Assembly (NCBI GenBank): GCA_023935145.1
Contig: CM043704.1
Location: forward strand, 98,388,873-98,452,872
Reading direction: 5' to 3'
DNA from: Bretschneidera sinensis
Taxonomy: Eukaryota > Streptophyta > Magnoliopsida > Brassicales > Akaniaceae
DNA length: 64,000 nt
Made by a program: the position numbers and the translations under genes
The notes under the pieces: model-generated
Databases searched by the model: none
Seen by the model: the letters and a program-made list of their open reading frames with translations, nothing else
What the model was told of the DNA's origin: nothing
Shown: positions 35,841-47,224 of the stretch, piece by piece
Position numbering within the stretch: the first letter of the stretch is position 1
How the letters are laid out: each line of letters starts with the position of its first letter

Positions 35841-37481
35841 ATGCCACCAAGGAACGGTGCTAGGAGAGCCAACAAAGAAGCCCCGGCTGCGTGCTCGGCA
35901 ATCCAAGAGCACTCCACCCCCGCTAAGGAATAGCGTCCCCACCTTGCTGAAACCGACTCCCCGGACGGCGAGGGAGCCCCTGCCTACCTCCGAGCTCCGG
36001 TGACCCAAGCTCAGTTCCTAGAACTGTCCAGAATGATAACCAATCTGGCGGCTCAAGTCCGAGAAGGGGGCCGACAGCCTTTATATCCTCCTCACCAAGC
36101 TCCGGGAGAGGCTGAGTCGTCAGGTAGGAATGACCCAACACATGACCAGCCCCGCGCTGAGCCCTCACCGCGTCACAGCAGGCCCAAAGAAAGTTCCACC
36201 TCAAAGGGCAACCCCAGCCTCGACAGACGATTCGAGGAAATGCAAGAAAGAATAGACTCGGCTCTGAGATACAAGAATCTCAGTATTATGGACGAACTCT
36301 GCATCCAAGACCCCCTTTTCACGGAAGGTGTCCTAGAAACCCCTCTCTCGCCAAACTTCAGGATGCCCCAAGTCAGAATGTATGACGGGACTACGGATCT
36401 AATGGACCACCTCCAACACTATAAAACGACGATGGTGCTGCATCGGCACTCAGATCAGATCATGTGTCGCGCCTTTCCCTTGACTCTTGAAAAGGCGGCA
36501 GGTACTTGGTACTCGCGCTTAAAGCCAGGAACCATTAGTAATTTCAAAGAACTCAGCTATGCTTTCGCTTCCCACTTTCTCAGCAGCAAGGAGCCCAAGA
36601 AAACCTCGGAAAGCCTCTTCAACATTATTCAATATAAGGGAGAAAGGCTTCGGGCTTACATTTCCAGGTTCAACACAGTAGCTTGGGAAATTCCAGAACT
36701 TGATCTCAACATCCAGGTGATGGCTTTCAAGAACGGATTGAGGTCGGGAATCTTTAGCTCCAAGCTAACTCGGCGCCCACATCGAGACATGAACGAAATC
36801 CTGGCCCAGGCAGAAAAGTACATGCTGACGGAGGACGATCAAGCCTTCAGAAGAGAAAGAGAAGGAGAAACCGAAAGAAAAAGGAAAGACCCTGCTCTTC
36901 AGAAGGAAGGGGACAAAAAACCTTACCAAGAGAACAGGTATAGGCCCCACCCTCGGGTCGACAACTTCACTCCCCTCAACACTACTAGGACCGACGTCCT
37001 CATGCAGTTTCAAGACAAGTCTGTCCTACAGTGGCCACCCAAGAAGCCCATTGGGGGAGACCCCAAGAAGTGGTACCGGTTCCACCAAAGCCGTGGCCAC
37101 GACACGGAGGAGTGTCACGACCTGAAAGAACAAATTGAGAAACTCATTAACCGAGGACACCTGAAGGAGTTCACTGGGCCTCGAAGACATGAAAACCACG
37201 TGTCACCAAGGTGGGATGACAGACGCCCTTATCAACACTGGCAAGAGAGGCCGAATCCTCGGAGAGACCCCAGGGCGAAACAGAAGAGGTCCCACCAGAA
37301 GAAGAAGGAGGTACCCGCAACCACTCGAATCATCAAAACAATTTGCGGAGGACCGACCGCAAGAGAGAATTCGGGGCAGAGTGGTAAAGTATATGCCAAG
37401 GCCGTGGCCTCAGTCAGCGGCCCCCACAAGAAAAGAAAAATGGAGTCGGCGATCTTCTTCACAGAGGATGACCTGGAGTAG
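35841..37481 (+). pseudogene. gag of the Tat-type element
   Basis: The frame starts at ATG 35841 (MPPRNGARRANKEA) and runs in register to TAG 37479-37481, about 546 codons. It is interrupted once by TAG at 35931-35933, where Gln (CAG) is the likely original. The capsid-like retrotransposon gag domain is visible in the middle (MDHLQHYKTTMVLHRHSDQI, then TWYSRLKPGTISNFKEL), followed by a charged Arg/Lys-rich tail with a single CHxxxxxxHDTEECHDL-like zinc-binding remnant. The product would form the virus-like particle. A single upstream stop is the only break seen in this ORF. Confidence 0.88.
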
Positions 37482-39440
37482 TAGTCGCGCTCCTAGTGGC
37501 CAACTGCGAGATACGGCGGGTTCTGATCGACAACGGGAGCTCCGCTGACATACTGTTTCACGATACCTATCAGCGCATGGAACTGAAGGAGGGTCGTCTG
37601 GAGCCTGCCCCTGCCCCCCTCTACGGCTTCGGAGGATCCCCAGTCTTCCCAGAAAGAAACATAGTCCTCCCGGTAACAGCTGGGATAGTACCAAGAACAT
37701 CCACTGTATGAACTACATTCCTTGTGGTAAAACAACCCTCCTCCTATAACATGATAATTGGGCGTCCCACCCTCAATAAGCTAAAGACCGTCGTCTCGAC
37801 CTATCACCTGAAGGTCAAGTTCCCCACTAGCAAAGGTGTAGGGGTGCTAAAGGGGGATCAGAGAGCCTCCCTGTCCTGCTACCTGAGCGCCATCAAAGAA
37901 GGGAAAAAAACCGAGGCCCTACCACTTGAAGTTGAGGATATGCGTGACGAAATGAAGGCATCCAGAAGCCGAACCACCGAAGAACTAGTCGCGGTGCTCC
38001 TAGGAGAAGACCCCACCAGGACCATACAAGTAGGAGAAAACCTCTCAAAGGAGGCCAGAGAAGAACTCCTCCGCCTCCTTCGAAGGAACTAAGATCTGTT
38101 CGCCTGGTCAGCATCAGACATGCCAGGGGTTAATCCTGAAACCATTGAGCACCACCTAAACGTAGACCCTGAATACAAACCAATCATTCAGAAGAAGAGG
38201 TCCTTTGTCCCAGAGCGTCAGGTGGCCATCAATGCCGAGGTTGACAAGCTGCTGGAAGCCGGTTTCATTAGAGAAGCAAGGTATCCCGAGTGGGTATCTA
38301 ATGTGGTTATGGTCAAGAAAGCCAGTAGAAAGTGGCGCATCTGCATTGATTTCACCAACTTAAACAAAGCTTGTCCCAAGGACAGCTTCTCTCTTCCCCA
38401 GATCGATCAAATGGTGGATGCCACCTCAGGGCATGAACTCATCTCTTTCATGCACGCCTACTCTGGTTACAATCAGATCTTCATGCATAAGTCCGATCAA
38501 GAAAAAACCGCCTTTGTCACCGAGCGAGGGTTATACTGCAACAAGGTAATGCCTTTTGGGCTGAAGAATGCTGGGGCAATCTACTAGAGGTTGGTGAACA
38601 GAATATTCCAAAGACAGATTGGGAGGAATATGGAAGTCTATGTGGACGACATGCTGGTTAAAAGCCCTGAGGCACGAAACCACCCTTCCGATCTGGAGGA
38701 GGCCTTCGGAGTCCTGCGCAAGCATAATATGAGGTTGAATCCGTCCAAGTGTGCCTTTGGGGTAACCGGAGGCAAGTTCCTAGGATTCATGGTCACTCAG
38801 AGAGGGATAGAGGTCAACACAGAGAAGATAGAAGCTATCCTCAACATGATCCCTCCCAAGTCAGTGAAAGAAGTTCAGCAAACTCACTGGACGAGTTGCA
38901 GCCCTGAGCCGTTTCATGTCTAAATCGGCGAAAAGATGCCTCCCTTTCTTTCAGGCTATCAAAAAGGCAAAAAACTTCGCCTGGTCCGAGAGCTGCCAAG
39001 AGGCGTTTGAAGACTTAAAAAATTACCTGAGTTCGCCACCTCTTCTGACCAAACCACTCCTGAACGAAGAGCTCTTCCTTTACCTGTCTGTCGGACCAAG
39101 GACTGTGGCCACTATCCTTGTACGAGAAGAAGAGGGTATCCATAAGTCCATCTACTACGTCAGTCGAATTCTCCATGAGGCTGAGACGAGGTACCCTCCT
39201 ATTGAAAAAATGGCTTACGCTATGGTAATAGCCGCCTGAAAACTCCGACCTTATTTTTAAGAACACACTATCGTCCTTTTGACGGACCAACCCTTGAGGC
39301 AAGTCTTCCATAATCCGAGTGCTTCAGGAAGAATGGTAAAATGGGCAGTCGAGCTAGGAGAGTTTGATATCCGCTATCGTCCCAGGCAATCTATCAAGGC
39401 CCAAGCCCTGGCCGACTTTATCGTGGTGACAACTTTGCCC
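37482..39440 (+). pseudogene. Protease, reverse transcriptase and degenerate RNase H of the Tat-type element
   Basis: The protease has VLIDNGSSADILF (near 37518-37557), the form usual in this lineage. RT follows from about 38120 (PEWVSNVVMVKKASRKWRIC) and keeps YVDDMLVKS (near 38638-38664), but the aspartate expected in motif A is His (FMHAYSGYNQI, near 38448). The first RNase H is degenerate (LYLSVGPRTVATILVREEEG), as is normal for Tat. Breaks include TGA 37709-37711, TAA 38090-38092, TAG 38585-38587, a frameshift near 38880-38916, TGA 39237-39239 and TAA near 39258. The family role is processing of the polyprotein and copying of element RNA; this copy cannot do it. Confidence 0.9.
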
Positions 39441-39479
39441 ATAATTCCAGACGAACCAGAAGCCCATCTAAACGACGGT

Positions 39480-39875
39480 CCCCCTCTGGGATGGAGTCTC
39501 CATGTGGATGGATCTTCGAATTCACTAGGAAGCGGGGCAGGACTCATCCTCTGCAGCCCGGAGGGTTTCTCCATTGAATATGCATTGAGGTTCGGATTCA
39601 AGGCCTCCAATAACGAAGCAGAATATGAAGCCCTTCTGGCCGGACTGAGGTTAGCCAAGGCACTAGCAGTAGAAGCACTAGAGGTGTTCATCGACTCTCA
39701 ACTAGTGGTAAGCCAGGTACATGGAGAATTCAAGGCCAGGGGCAAGAAGTTCTCCCGATATCTCCAAAAGGTGAAAGAGTCGGTTACCCTGTTCAAAACA
39801 TTTCGGATAACTCAGATTCCCCGAGCCGAAAACTCTAAGGCAGATGCCCTGGCTAATCTGGCCTCCTCCCAATAA
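39480..39875 (+). pseudogene. Second (archaeal-type) RNase H of the Tat-type element
   Basis: The domain starts GWSLHVDGSSNSLGSGAG and contains NNEAEYEALLAGLRLAK, EVFIDSQLVVSQV and NSKADALANLAS. These give the D-E-D-D catalytic positions of an archaeal/plant-like RNase H1. Tat elements gained this domain between RNase H and integrase. The stretch itself is open, ending at TAA 39873-39875, but the surrounding polyprotein is broken. Confidence 0.9.
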
Positions 39876-39968
39876 CTGGTGCCTAGTCGAGTTGTCTATC
39901 AGGAAACTCTTCCTGCCCCAAGTATAGATGAGGCCCCGGTCCTGCCAGTGGAAGAAGAACCCTCATAG

Positions 39969-41197
39969 ATGGACCTCATTCTCAAGTATCTAAAAGACGG
40001 TACCGTGCCTGAACCCAAGGATCAAGCCAGAAAAGTGATATCCCGTGCCTCGCATTACACCCTTATGGAAGGGCAATTATACAAAAGGGGTCTAACTACA
40101 CCGTATCTACGATGCCTCGGACTCAGAGAGGTAGACTATGCACTCCGAGAGGTCCATGAAGGGATATGCAGAAACCACCTTGGGGCTCGGGCCTTAGCCT
40201 TCAAAATCCTCCGTCAGGGGTACTACTGGCCCACGGTAAAAGATGACGCGACAAGTTTGGTCAAGAAATGCGAAAATTGTCAGCGATGGTCTCCGACATC
40301 GCATCGACCTGCTAACCCCCTCGTCTCCATCACTAGTCCCCTCCCCTTCGCCATGTGGGGGATGGATCTCCTGGGCCCATTTCCAACTTCCGTTGGGCAG
40401 AAGAAGCACCTCATCGTGGCCATTGACTACTTCACCAAATGGGTCGAGGCCGAGCCATTGGCAAGCATCAAGGATCACCAAACCAGGAACTTCGTTTGGA
40501 AGTCAATAGTATGCCGCTTTGGGATCCCTCGCGTGCTGAACACCGATAATGGAAAGCAGTTCGACAGCTCCCGATTTAAAACATTTTGCGACACCTCCAT
40601 ATTAACCATCGGTTCTCCTCTGTGGGGTACCCGCAAGCCAATGGCCAGGCTGAAGTAACTAACATGACACTCCTCCAAGGAATTAGGAAGAGACTCGATG
40701 AGACGGACAATCGTTGGGTAGAACAGCTACACAACATCCTTTGGGCCTATCGAACAACAGCCCGGACGCCAACAGGCGAAACCCCATTTTTCATGATGTA
40801 CGGCTCAGAAGCCATCATTTCTCTCGAAATCGGGGTCCCATTACTCCGAGTACAGTGTTTTGAGCCAAGCAGCAACGAAGAAGGGTTAAAAATGAACTTA
40901 GATCTAGTTGAAGAAGCCAGAGACAAAGCCCAAGTTCGCCTCGCAAACTATCAGCAAAGGGTCGCTCGATACTATAACTCCTGGGTACGGAACAAACCCT
41001 TCAAACTTAATGACCTTGTCCTCCGGAAGAGTGAAGTCTCACGCCCCCGACACACGGGTAAGTTGGTCTCGAATTGGGAAGGACCTTACAGGGTTAGAAG
41101 GGTATGCAGGATAGGCACCTATGAGCTAGAAGACATGGAAGGGAAGCCCGTTCCCCGCACCTGGAACGCGGAGAACCTCCGTAGATTCTACCAATGA
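39969..41197 (+). pseudogene. Integrase of the Tat-type element
   Basis: The HHCC zinc-binding region is present (VHEGICRNHLGAR, then CENC near 40270). The core carries WGMDLLGPFP, NTDNGKQFD and QANGQAEVTN, giving the D-D-E residues. A frameshift between about 40586 and 40630 separates the second Asp from the Glu. The rest runs open to TGA 41195-41197, ending ENLRRFYQ. A TAG lies just before at 39966-39968. Family role: joining element DNA to the host chromosome. Confidence 0.9.
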
Positions 41198-41349
41198 AAT
41201 GTGAAAGCACGAAAATAAATAAAGAATTTGAAATTCCGAAACTTCTTTACTTCATTCATAGGAAAAGAGGTACAAAGAGAAGACACTGTTGGCCTTTAAT
41301 ACAAAGAACTATTTGGGTACAATCGAGGCCCCAAAAACCTCGTAGTTAG

Positions 41350-43205
41350 CTTAAGACTGGGCCTCGCTTTCCCCTCCAACTTGCACTTCCCCCACCTCGC
41401 CACTTGGGGCAGGCAAGGCTTCACTTGGGCCATCCTGACCCCTAGCCTGGACAGTCACACCACCTTCTCTCCTGAAGAATCCGCACTAGAGGCTCCGGAG
41501 TCGCTCGCCAGATCGAGACCTGAGAAATCCAACCCCAGGAAAAGGAGTGTCACCCTCCTCTTAGCTTCCTCGAAACCTTCGAGGTACTGAACTGCCCCTT
41601 CCTTCATCAAAGAAGCCTCCTTTTCCGCAGAACAATGTCAAACTTCATCTAGCTCCTCTCTCAGGACCTCTGTAGTCTGACGATGATGATCCCTGTCAAA
41701 AATTGCCTCTTTCCTCTCCCTCTCCAATGTCTCAAGGGAAATGGTCAGGTCATGGGCAATGTCCTCAGACTCCTTCAGCTTAAGCTCGGTCTTGGACAAA
41801 CGGTCCACCATCTCCAAGGTACGCCTGGAAAGCATACCATGAAAAACCCCGGCTTGAGAGGAAGCAACCTCTGCCGCTGAACAGAGCAACTCTAAGGGCT
41901 TCGATAGAATCTTCGCCTTATCGCGAGGAGGGATCCCTAGCACCAAATGCTCTCGAGCGACCTTGGTGCTGGCAAACACCGAGTCATCCAGCTTCAGAGC
42001 CCACCGAAGAGTGAAAAGAGGAGCCATTTTAGATCTTTCCCGAGGCAAGGGAGCCACTGAAGGAGAAGGATCCACCGAAGGCCTGGGAGGGCTATCCACC
42101 GGCATCAGAGCCACGGTCGGAACCTTAGCCTTCTTTCTCTGCCCGGAACTGCTAGCTTCGGTTGCCTTCTTCTTCTCGCGAGCCAGCTACTTGGCCATCG
42201 CTGCCATCTCCATATCTGCACAAAAAAAAGAGAAGGGGCATTAAAAACTTGAAAAAAATAAATAAAAATTCCTATAAGTCGACGAGCCAGTGACTACCAT
42301 GGAAGAGGCTCGAGGGAAGGCGAGGAGGGCACAGGCCGCGCCTGTGGAGTTCCTCATTGTCTCCAAGAACATCGATCTCCAAGGGCGCGACCAGTATTTC
42401 CCTCAGAGTTTCCTCCTTTCGAAGGGAGAGGTGTGGCCTCTTGCATTTGCCAACACGCTCCAAGCCCCAAGTGAGGGGAACGTCGAAACTTTCGACAGAT
42501 TGGACAAAGAAGAAGCCCCCCTTCCATCCCTTGATTGAGGAAGGCTTCTCCTTTAGAATACTCTTCCCCCGCCTCGAATTGACGATGACCCAGCCCGAGT
42601 GACCTAACCGGGCTAGCTGAAAATGGGCTTTAAACACGTTTATGTTCATCACCCCCTACCTCCTGGCACACGGCAATGAATGCCAGGATCAGTCGAACCA
42701 AATTGGGCACCAGCTGGCTTAACGCAATACCGAAGTATCTAAGTATTAAGCAGAGGAACGGGTTGAGAGGAAGCCTGAGCCCCGCCTTAAGTTGATGCTC
42801 GTAGAGGCACAGCTCAAACGGTTGTCGGCTGGACAGAACATCGCAAGCTCTCTCTTCACCCTCGAGGGCCCTCATGTTAAAATCCATGGGGATCCTATAT
42901 TTAACCCTCATCCTTAAAAGGTTAGATCCCGCCACAGTGCTAGGAACGGTGTTCGCTTCGAACACCCATACCTCTCTCTCTGTGTCTAGGGCCTCATCCC
43001 TCATAGAGGCAAGAGTTAGGTCCTCCTCTCCCCCTGATGATTCGAGCCCTTGCTCCTCCCCTCTGTCTCTCGTGTACCGGACTAAGGCCCGGCCTACACC
43101 CCCAGAAGTCGCTTCACGAGAAGCAACCCCTTCGCTAGACGAAACACCCATGGCTTCACCCAGCTCCCTGGACAAGGCTCCGCTAGACTCACTACCGACA
43201 GACAT
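41350..43205 (-). pseudogene. Antisense ORF of the Tat-type element ('putative gypsy type transposon' domain)
   Basis: This ORF reads against gag-pol. The first part, 43205 down to 42630, contains RIPMDFNMRALEGEERACDV and LYEHQLKAGLRLPLNPF, features of the plant protein domain catalogued as a putative gypsy-type transposon (Transposase_28). The frame shifts by one in the 23-base overlap at 42630-42652 and continues as FKAHFQLARLGHSGWVI to 42272. A third part, 42114 down to 41638 and on to about 41350, is Glu/Lys-rich and likely coiled-coil (LKESEDIAHDLTISLETLER). Extra antisense ORFs with this kind of domain are known from some Tat elements; their function is not established. Coding on this strand is inferred from the domain match and conserved composition. 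Confidence 0.75.
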
Positions 43206-43650
43206 TATTCACCAAGAAAAAGAGGAAACTTTTAGTGAAAAACTCCTAAGCAATGTCGAACGCTCTCAGACTCACTAGGAGAACCAAAACCCTCAAAATC
43301 TCTCAAAAATGCGAAGTGAAAACTGAAGGGAGGGGATACCCCATCTTATAGGGGTTATGGCAGCAAAAACGAGATAATCAAGTCACATGTTAGTTGAACG
43401 GACGCGTCCTTTACAGTTTTCTAAGGGCCATTTCAAGTTCCCCAGGCGCCGCCCTGTAATGTAAGTGCCAGCTGTCACTAGGGCGCGACCTCTACTTAAA
43501 CTAACACGCCGCCATTCTTGTCAAGCGTCGTCATTCATCACATCTACTTAATAGACCTAAAGTGGGCCAAAAGGCCCACACATGCAGAAGAAAATCGTGA
43601 CCATCTGGCAGGCCTAAAGTGACTAAAAACCCTTGCGCCCAGGACTGTTA

Positions 43651-45475
43651 GGAAATCCGAGCCCCGTCAACGCTCGGTCGAATCTCCAAATAAGTCCGAG
43701 CGTATGGGCTGCTCTGCTCACGCTCAACAAATTTTTTCAGGAAATCCGAGCCCCGTCAACGCTCGATCGAATCTCCAAATAAGTCCGAGCGTATGAGCTG
43801 CTCTGCTCACGTTCGATAAATTTCTCCAGAAAATCCGAGCCCCATCAACGCTCGGTCGAATCTCCAAATAAGTCCGAGTATATGAGCTGCTCTGCTCACA
43901 CTCGGCAAATTTCTCTAGGAAATCCGAGCCCTGTCAACGCTCGATCAAATCTCCAAATAAGTCCGAGCGTATGAGCTGCTCTACTCACGCTTGGCAAATT
44001 TCTTCAGGAAATCTGAGCCCCGTCAACGCTCGGTCGAATCTCCAAATAAGTCCGAGTGTATGAGCTGCTCTACTCACGCTCGACAAATTTCTCCAGGAAA
44101 TCCGAGCCCCGTCAACGCTCGGTCGAATCTCCAAATAAGTCCGAGCGTATGAGCTGCTCTGCTCACGATCGGCCAATTTCTCCAGGAAATCCGAGCCCCG
44201 TCAACGCTCGGTCGAATCTCCAAATAAGTCCGAGCGTATGAGTTGCTCTGCTCACGCTCGATAAATTTCTCCAGGAAATCTGAGCCCCATCAACGCTCGG
44301 TCGAATCTCCAAATAATTCCGAGCGTATGAACTGCTCTGCTCACGCTCGGCAAATTTCTCCAGGAAATCCGAGCCCCGTCAACGCTAGATCGAATCTCCA
44401 AATAAGTCCGAGTGTATGAGCTGCTCTGCTTACGTTCGGTAAATTTCTCCAGAAAATTCGAGCCTCGTCAACGCTCGGTCGAATCTCCAAATAAGTCCGA
44501 GCGTATGAGCTGCTCTGCTCACACTCGGCAAATTTCTCTAGGAAATCCGAGCCCTGTCAACGCTCGATCGAATCTCCAAATAAGTCCGAGCGTATGAGCT
44601 GCTCTGCTCACGCTCGGCAAATTTCTCCAGGAAATCCGAGCCCCGTCAACGCTCGGTCGAATCTCCAAATAAGTCCGAGCGTATGAGCTGCTCTGCTCAC
44701 GCTCGACAAATTTCTCCAGGAAATCCGAGCCCCGTCAACGCTCGGTCGAATCTCCAAATAAGTCCGAGCGCATGAGCTGCTCTGCTCACGCTCGGCCAAT
44801 TTCTCCAGGAAATCCGAACCCCGTCAACGCTCGGTTGAATCTCCAAATAAGTCCGAGCGTATGAGTTGCTCTGCTCACGCTCGATAAATTTCTCCAGGAA
44901 ATCCGAGCCCCATCAACGCTCGGTCGAATCTCCAAATAATTCCGAGCGTATGAACTGCTCTGCTCACGCTCGGCAAATTTCTCCAGGAAATCTGAGCCCC
45001 GTCAACGCTCGGTCGAATCTTCAAATAAGTCCGAGTATATGAGCTGCTCTGCTCACGCTCGGCCAATTTCTCCAGGAAATTTGAGCCCCGTCAACGCTTG
45101 GTCGAATCTCCAAATAAGTCCGAGCGTATGAGCTGCTCTGCTCATGCTCGACAAATTTCTCCAGAAAATCTGAGCCCCGTCAACGCTCGGTCGAATCTCC
45201 AAATAAGTCCGAGCGTATGAGATGCTCTGCTCATGCTCGGCAAATTTCTCCAGGAAATCTGAGCCCCGTCAACGCTCGGTCGAATCTCCAAATAAGTCCG
45301 AGCATATGAGCTGCTCTGCTTACGCTCGGCCAATTTCTCCAAAAAATCTGAGCCCCGTCAACGCTTAGTCGAATCTCCAAATAAGTCCAAGCGTATGTGC
45401 TGCTTTGCTCACGCTCGGTCAATTTCTCTAGGAAATCCGAGCCCCGTCAACGCTCGGTCGAATCTCCAAATACGG
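43651..45475. repeat. 89-bp satellite-like tandem array within the Tat-type element (20.5 copies)
   Basis: Monomers starting (g)gaaatccgag recur exactly every 89 bases at 43651, 43740, 43829 and so on to 45431, with a partial last copy. There are substitutions, but the spacing shows no net change in length. Each monomer has the words CCGAGC and GCTCGG in alternating order four times, so neighbouring words pair. The best hairpin has arms CCGAGCGT/ACGCTCGG, an inner GAGC/GCTC pair and a six-base loop. The array lies between the antisense ORF and the 3' LTR. The 3' untranslated part of Tat/Ogre elements is known to hold such repeats and to seed satellite DNA. Confidence 0.95.
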
Positions 45476-46509
45476 GGGCTTTGGACCCCCCTCTTTTCGT
45501 CCAGTTAAGTTTGCCATCAAATTTAAATAAGTATCAGGAGAAAGGAGTTCATACAAAAACACGAATATTTAAAAAGGGGTAATTTATTGATGTTAATGGA
45601 TTACAACCATTTACAACTAACGACCTCGAAGTACAAATAAAAGAGGACCCTAATGGCCTCGAAGTACAAAAAAGATAATGAAAACCAAAAAGTTCCAGGC
45701 AGCACCGGTCAAGAACTTCTTCACCCACTTCAGACTGAAGAGCTCCCGGCGCGAACCCTAAAACTTCGTGGGCCGAACCTGAGACTGAAAGTGCGGTCTA
45801 TGATCAGTCCCAGGTTCAGGAAAACCCTCGCCAGCTTGCAAGAAAGGAGTGACAACATTTCCCCTTATCTTGCTATCACCAGAAGAACCGCCGGAAGAAA
45901 AGTTGCAGCCTTACTCTCAACTTTCTAGGAGCTTGCAGCCACACCCCTCTTCTTCTTCCGTTCCTCGTAAGCCAGGGCATGAGGGAATCCCACCATTCAG
46001 AGACACGACACTCTCCTCTCTCCATTCCCTTTGGAGTCTGGAAGAAGCCCGTGTCTCCATTCGAAGTCAGGAAGAAACCCGAACCTCAATAAAAGTGCCG
46101 TGATGGCTATCCTCAAAAAATGCTTTTCTCTCTTCATTTTAGAAACCACACTTTTTCGTTTGAAACAAAAAGTGCCAGAGGACCCCATTTATAAGGCGAG
46201 GAAACACACTTCACAAAACAATAAATACCAAAAACGAAAAACGAAACAAACCCACGATTTTCGAGAAAGACTCTTCGCTTCTCCAGGCTGTTTCCTACCT
46301 TCCAAGAATGATGGTCCGCTTCCCAAGGAGCACTACTTAAACCACTGATTGACCTCGCGATCCGGAGAGGGCTCTTCGTCATCCCTTGAAACTTTTCGCC
46401 TCCCATAAAACGACGATCCACAGGCGAGCTCACTCAACCTCCATGAATAGCCCGACCCAAAAAATACTTCCCGGAACACATAAATGAACTCCAGGAAGTG
46501 GGGGGCCTG
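45476..46509. other. 3' untranslated part of the Tat-type element
   Basis: Short open frames occur on both strands here (for example 45653-45928 +), but none matches a known domain and the composition is not clearly coding. The segment ends with the polypurine tract before the 3' LTR. Confidence 0.55.
46493..46505 (+). other. Polypurine tract of the Tat-type element
   Basis: AGGAAGTGGGGGG stands four bases before the 3' LTR, where plus-strand DNA synthesis is primed in LTR retrotransposons. Confidence 0.8.
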
Positions 46510-47219
46510 TGATAGGGCCTAAAAAACACTGGCCCAAACAGACACCAAGGCCCAAACAAACCCTAGGCTCGGTAAGCTTGTTCTGGCCCAAGCAAACACC
46601 AGACCAGTCTCAAACCTGCGGCCCAGATAAATTCCTACCCCCGGAAGGGTGACCCAGCCCAGCTGACTCAAAGAACACTCCGGCCCGGAAAAACAATCAA
46701 GTATGCTCCACGGCCCATCAAGAATCCCCAAACTTGCGAAGAATAACCCAGCTGACCCACACCAAGATCTCTCCTATCAACACTAGCCACCCTACAGGGA
46801 CTAGCCACTCCACAACCCTATGGTCGCCCGCCACCTTACGGCCGCCCTATGGTGTCCCATCTCCTAGGCTCGCAATCATATCCTCTCCACTAGCAGACGA
46901 CTATAAATAGGCCAAGGTATGGACATAACAGAGAGAGATTAAGGTGAACGCACACACCCCACTTGATTTTCTAAAGAGTCCTCGGTTCCTCTCTTGAACC
47001 CGCGACTCCTCCCTTGAATTCATGCTAACTTAAGCATCAGAGTGCCTTCAGAGATCTCCCCATCCCCTCCTTCCGAGGGCCTTCAATTTGTGCTTGTCAC
47101 TTGTGCAGGACCTAGGCTGAATCATCTTCCGGGCCGAGCCCAGCTCACAAAACAAGCGGATCCCAGTCCACACCAGCTCGACCAGCCATGTCAGCACCAA
47201 ACGATATAAGGCATCAACA
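46510..47219 (+). repeat. 3' LTR of the Tat-type element
   Basis: This LTR is 710 bases, the same length as the 5' LTR, with no indels and about 33 substitutions by hand count. It carries TATAAATA at 46902-46909. Confidence 0.95.
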
Positions 47220-47224
47220 GAAGG

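Larger units (their letters stand above)
35055..47219 (+). mobile_element. Tat-type Ty3 LTR retrotransposon with antisense ORF and internal satellite (12.2 kb)
   Basis: Two 710-base LTRs (TGATAGGG ... ATCAACA) flank an interior of 10.7 kb. The target-site duplication is GGAGG (35050-35054) against GAAGG (47220-47224), one mismatch. The order is primer-binding site, gag, protease, RT, a degenerate RNase H, a second archaeal-type RNase H, integrase, an antisense ORF, an 89-bp tandem array, and a polypurine tract. A second RNase H is the hallmark of the Tat lineage. The two LTRs differ at about 33 positions by my hand count (about 4.6%), indicating an insertion younger than the unit duplications. 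Several stops and frameshifts disable the coding part. It sits at a unit boundary of the MADS array. Confidence 0.95.

Noticed and set aside
36000..36002. GTG as start of the Tat-type gag
   Set aside because: The reading frame continues upstream to ATG 35841. The apparent start only reflects the TAG at 35931.
43985..45422. Many similar 61-66 aa ORFs on both strands
   Set aside because: They are read-through of the 89-bp satellite, which is not a multiple of three, and they share no coding signature.
43651..45475. CRISPR-like array, because of the regular spacing
   Set aside because: There are no unique spacers; the whole 89-bp unit is repeated. The setting is a plant retrotransposon.
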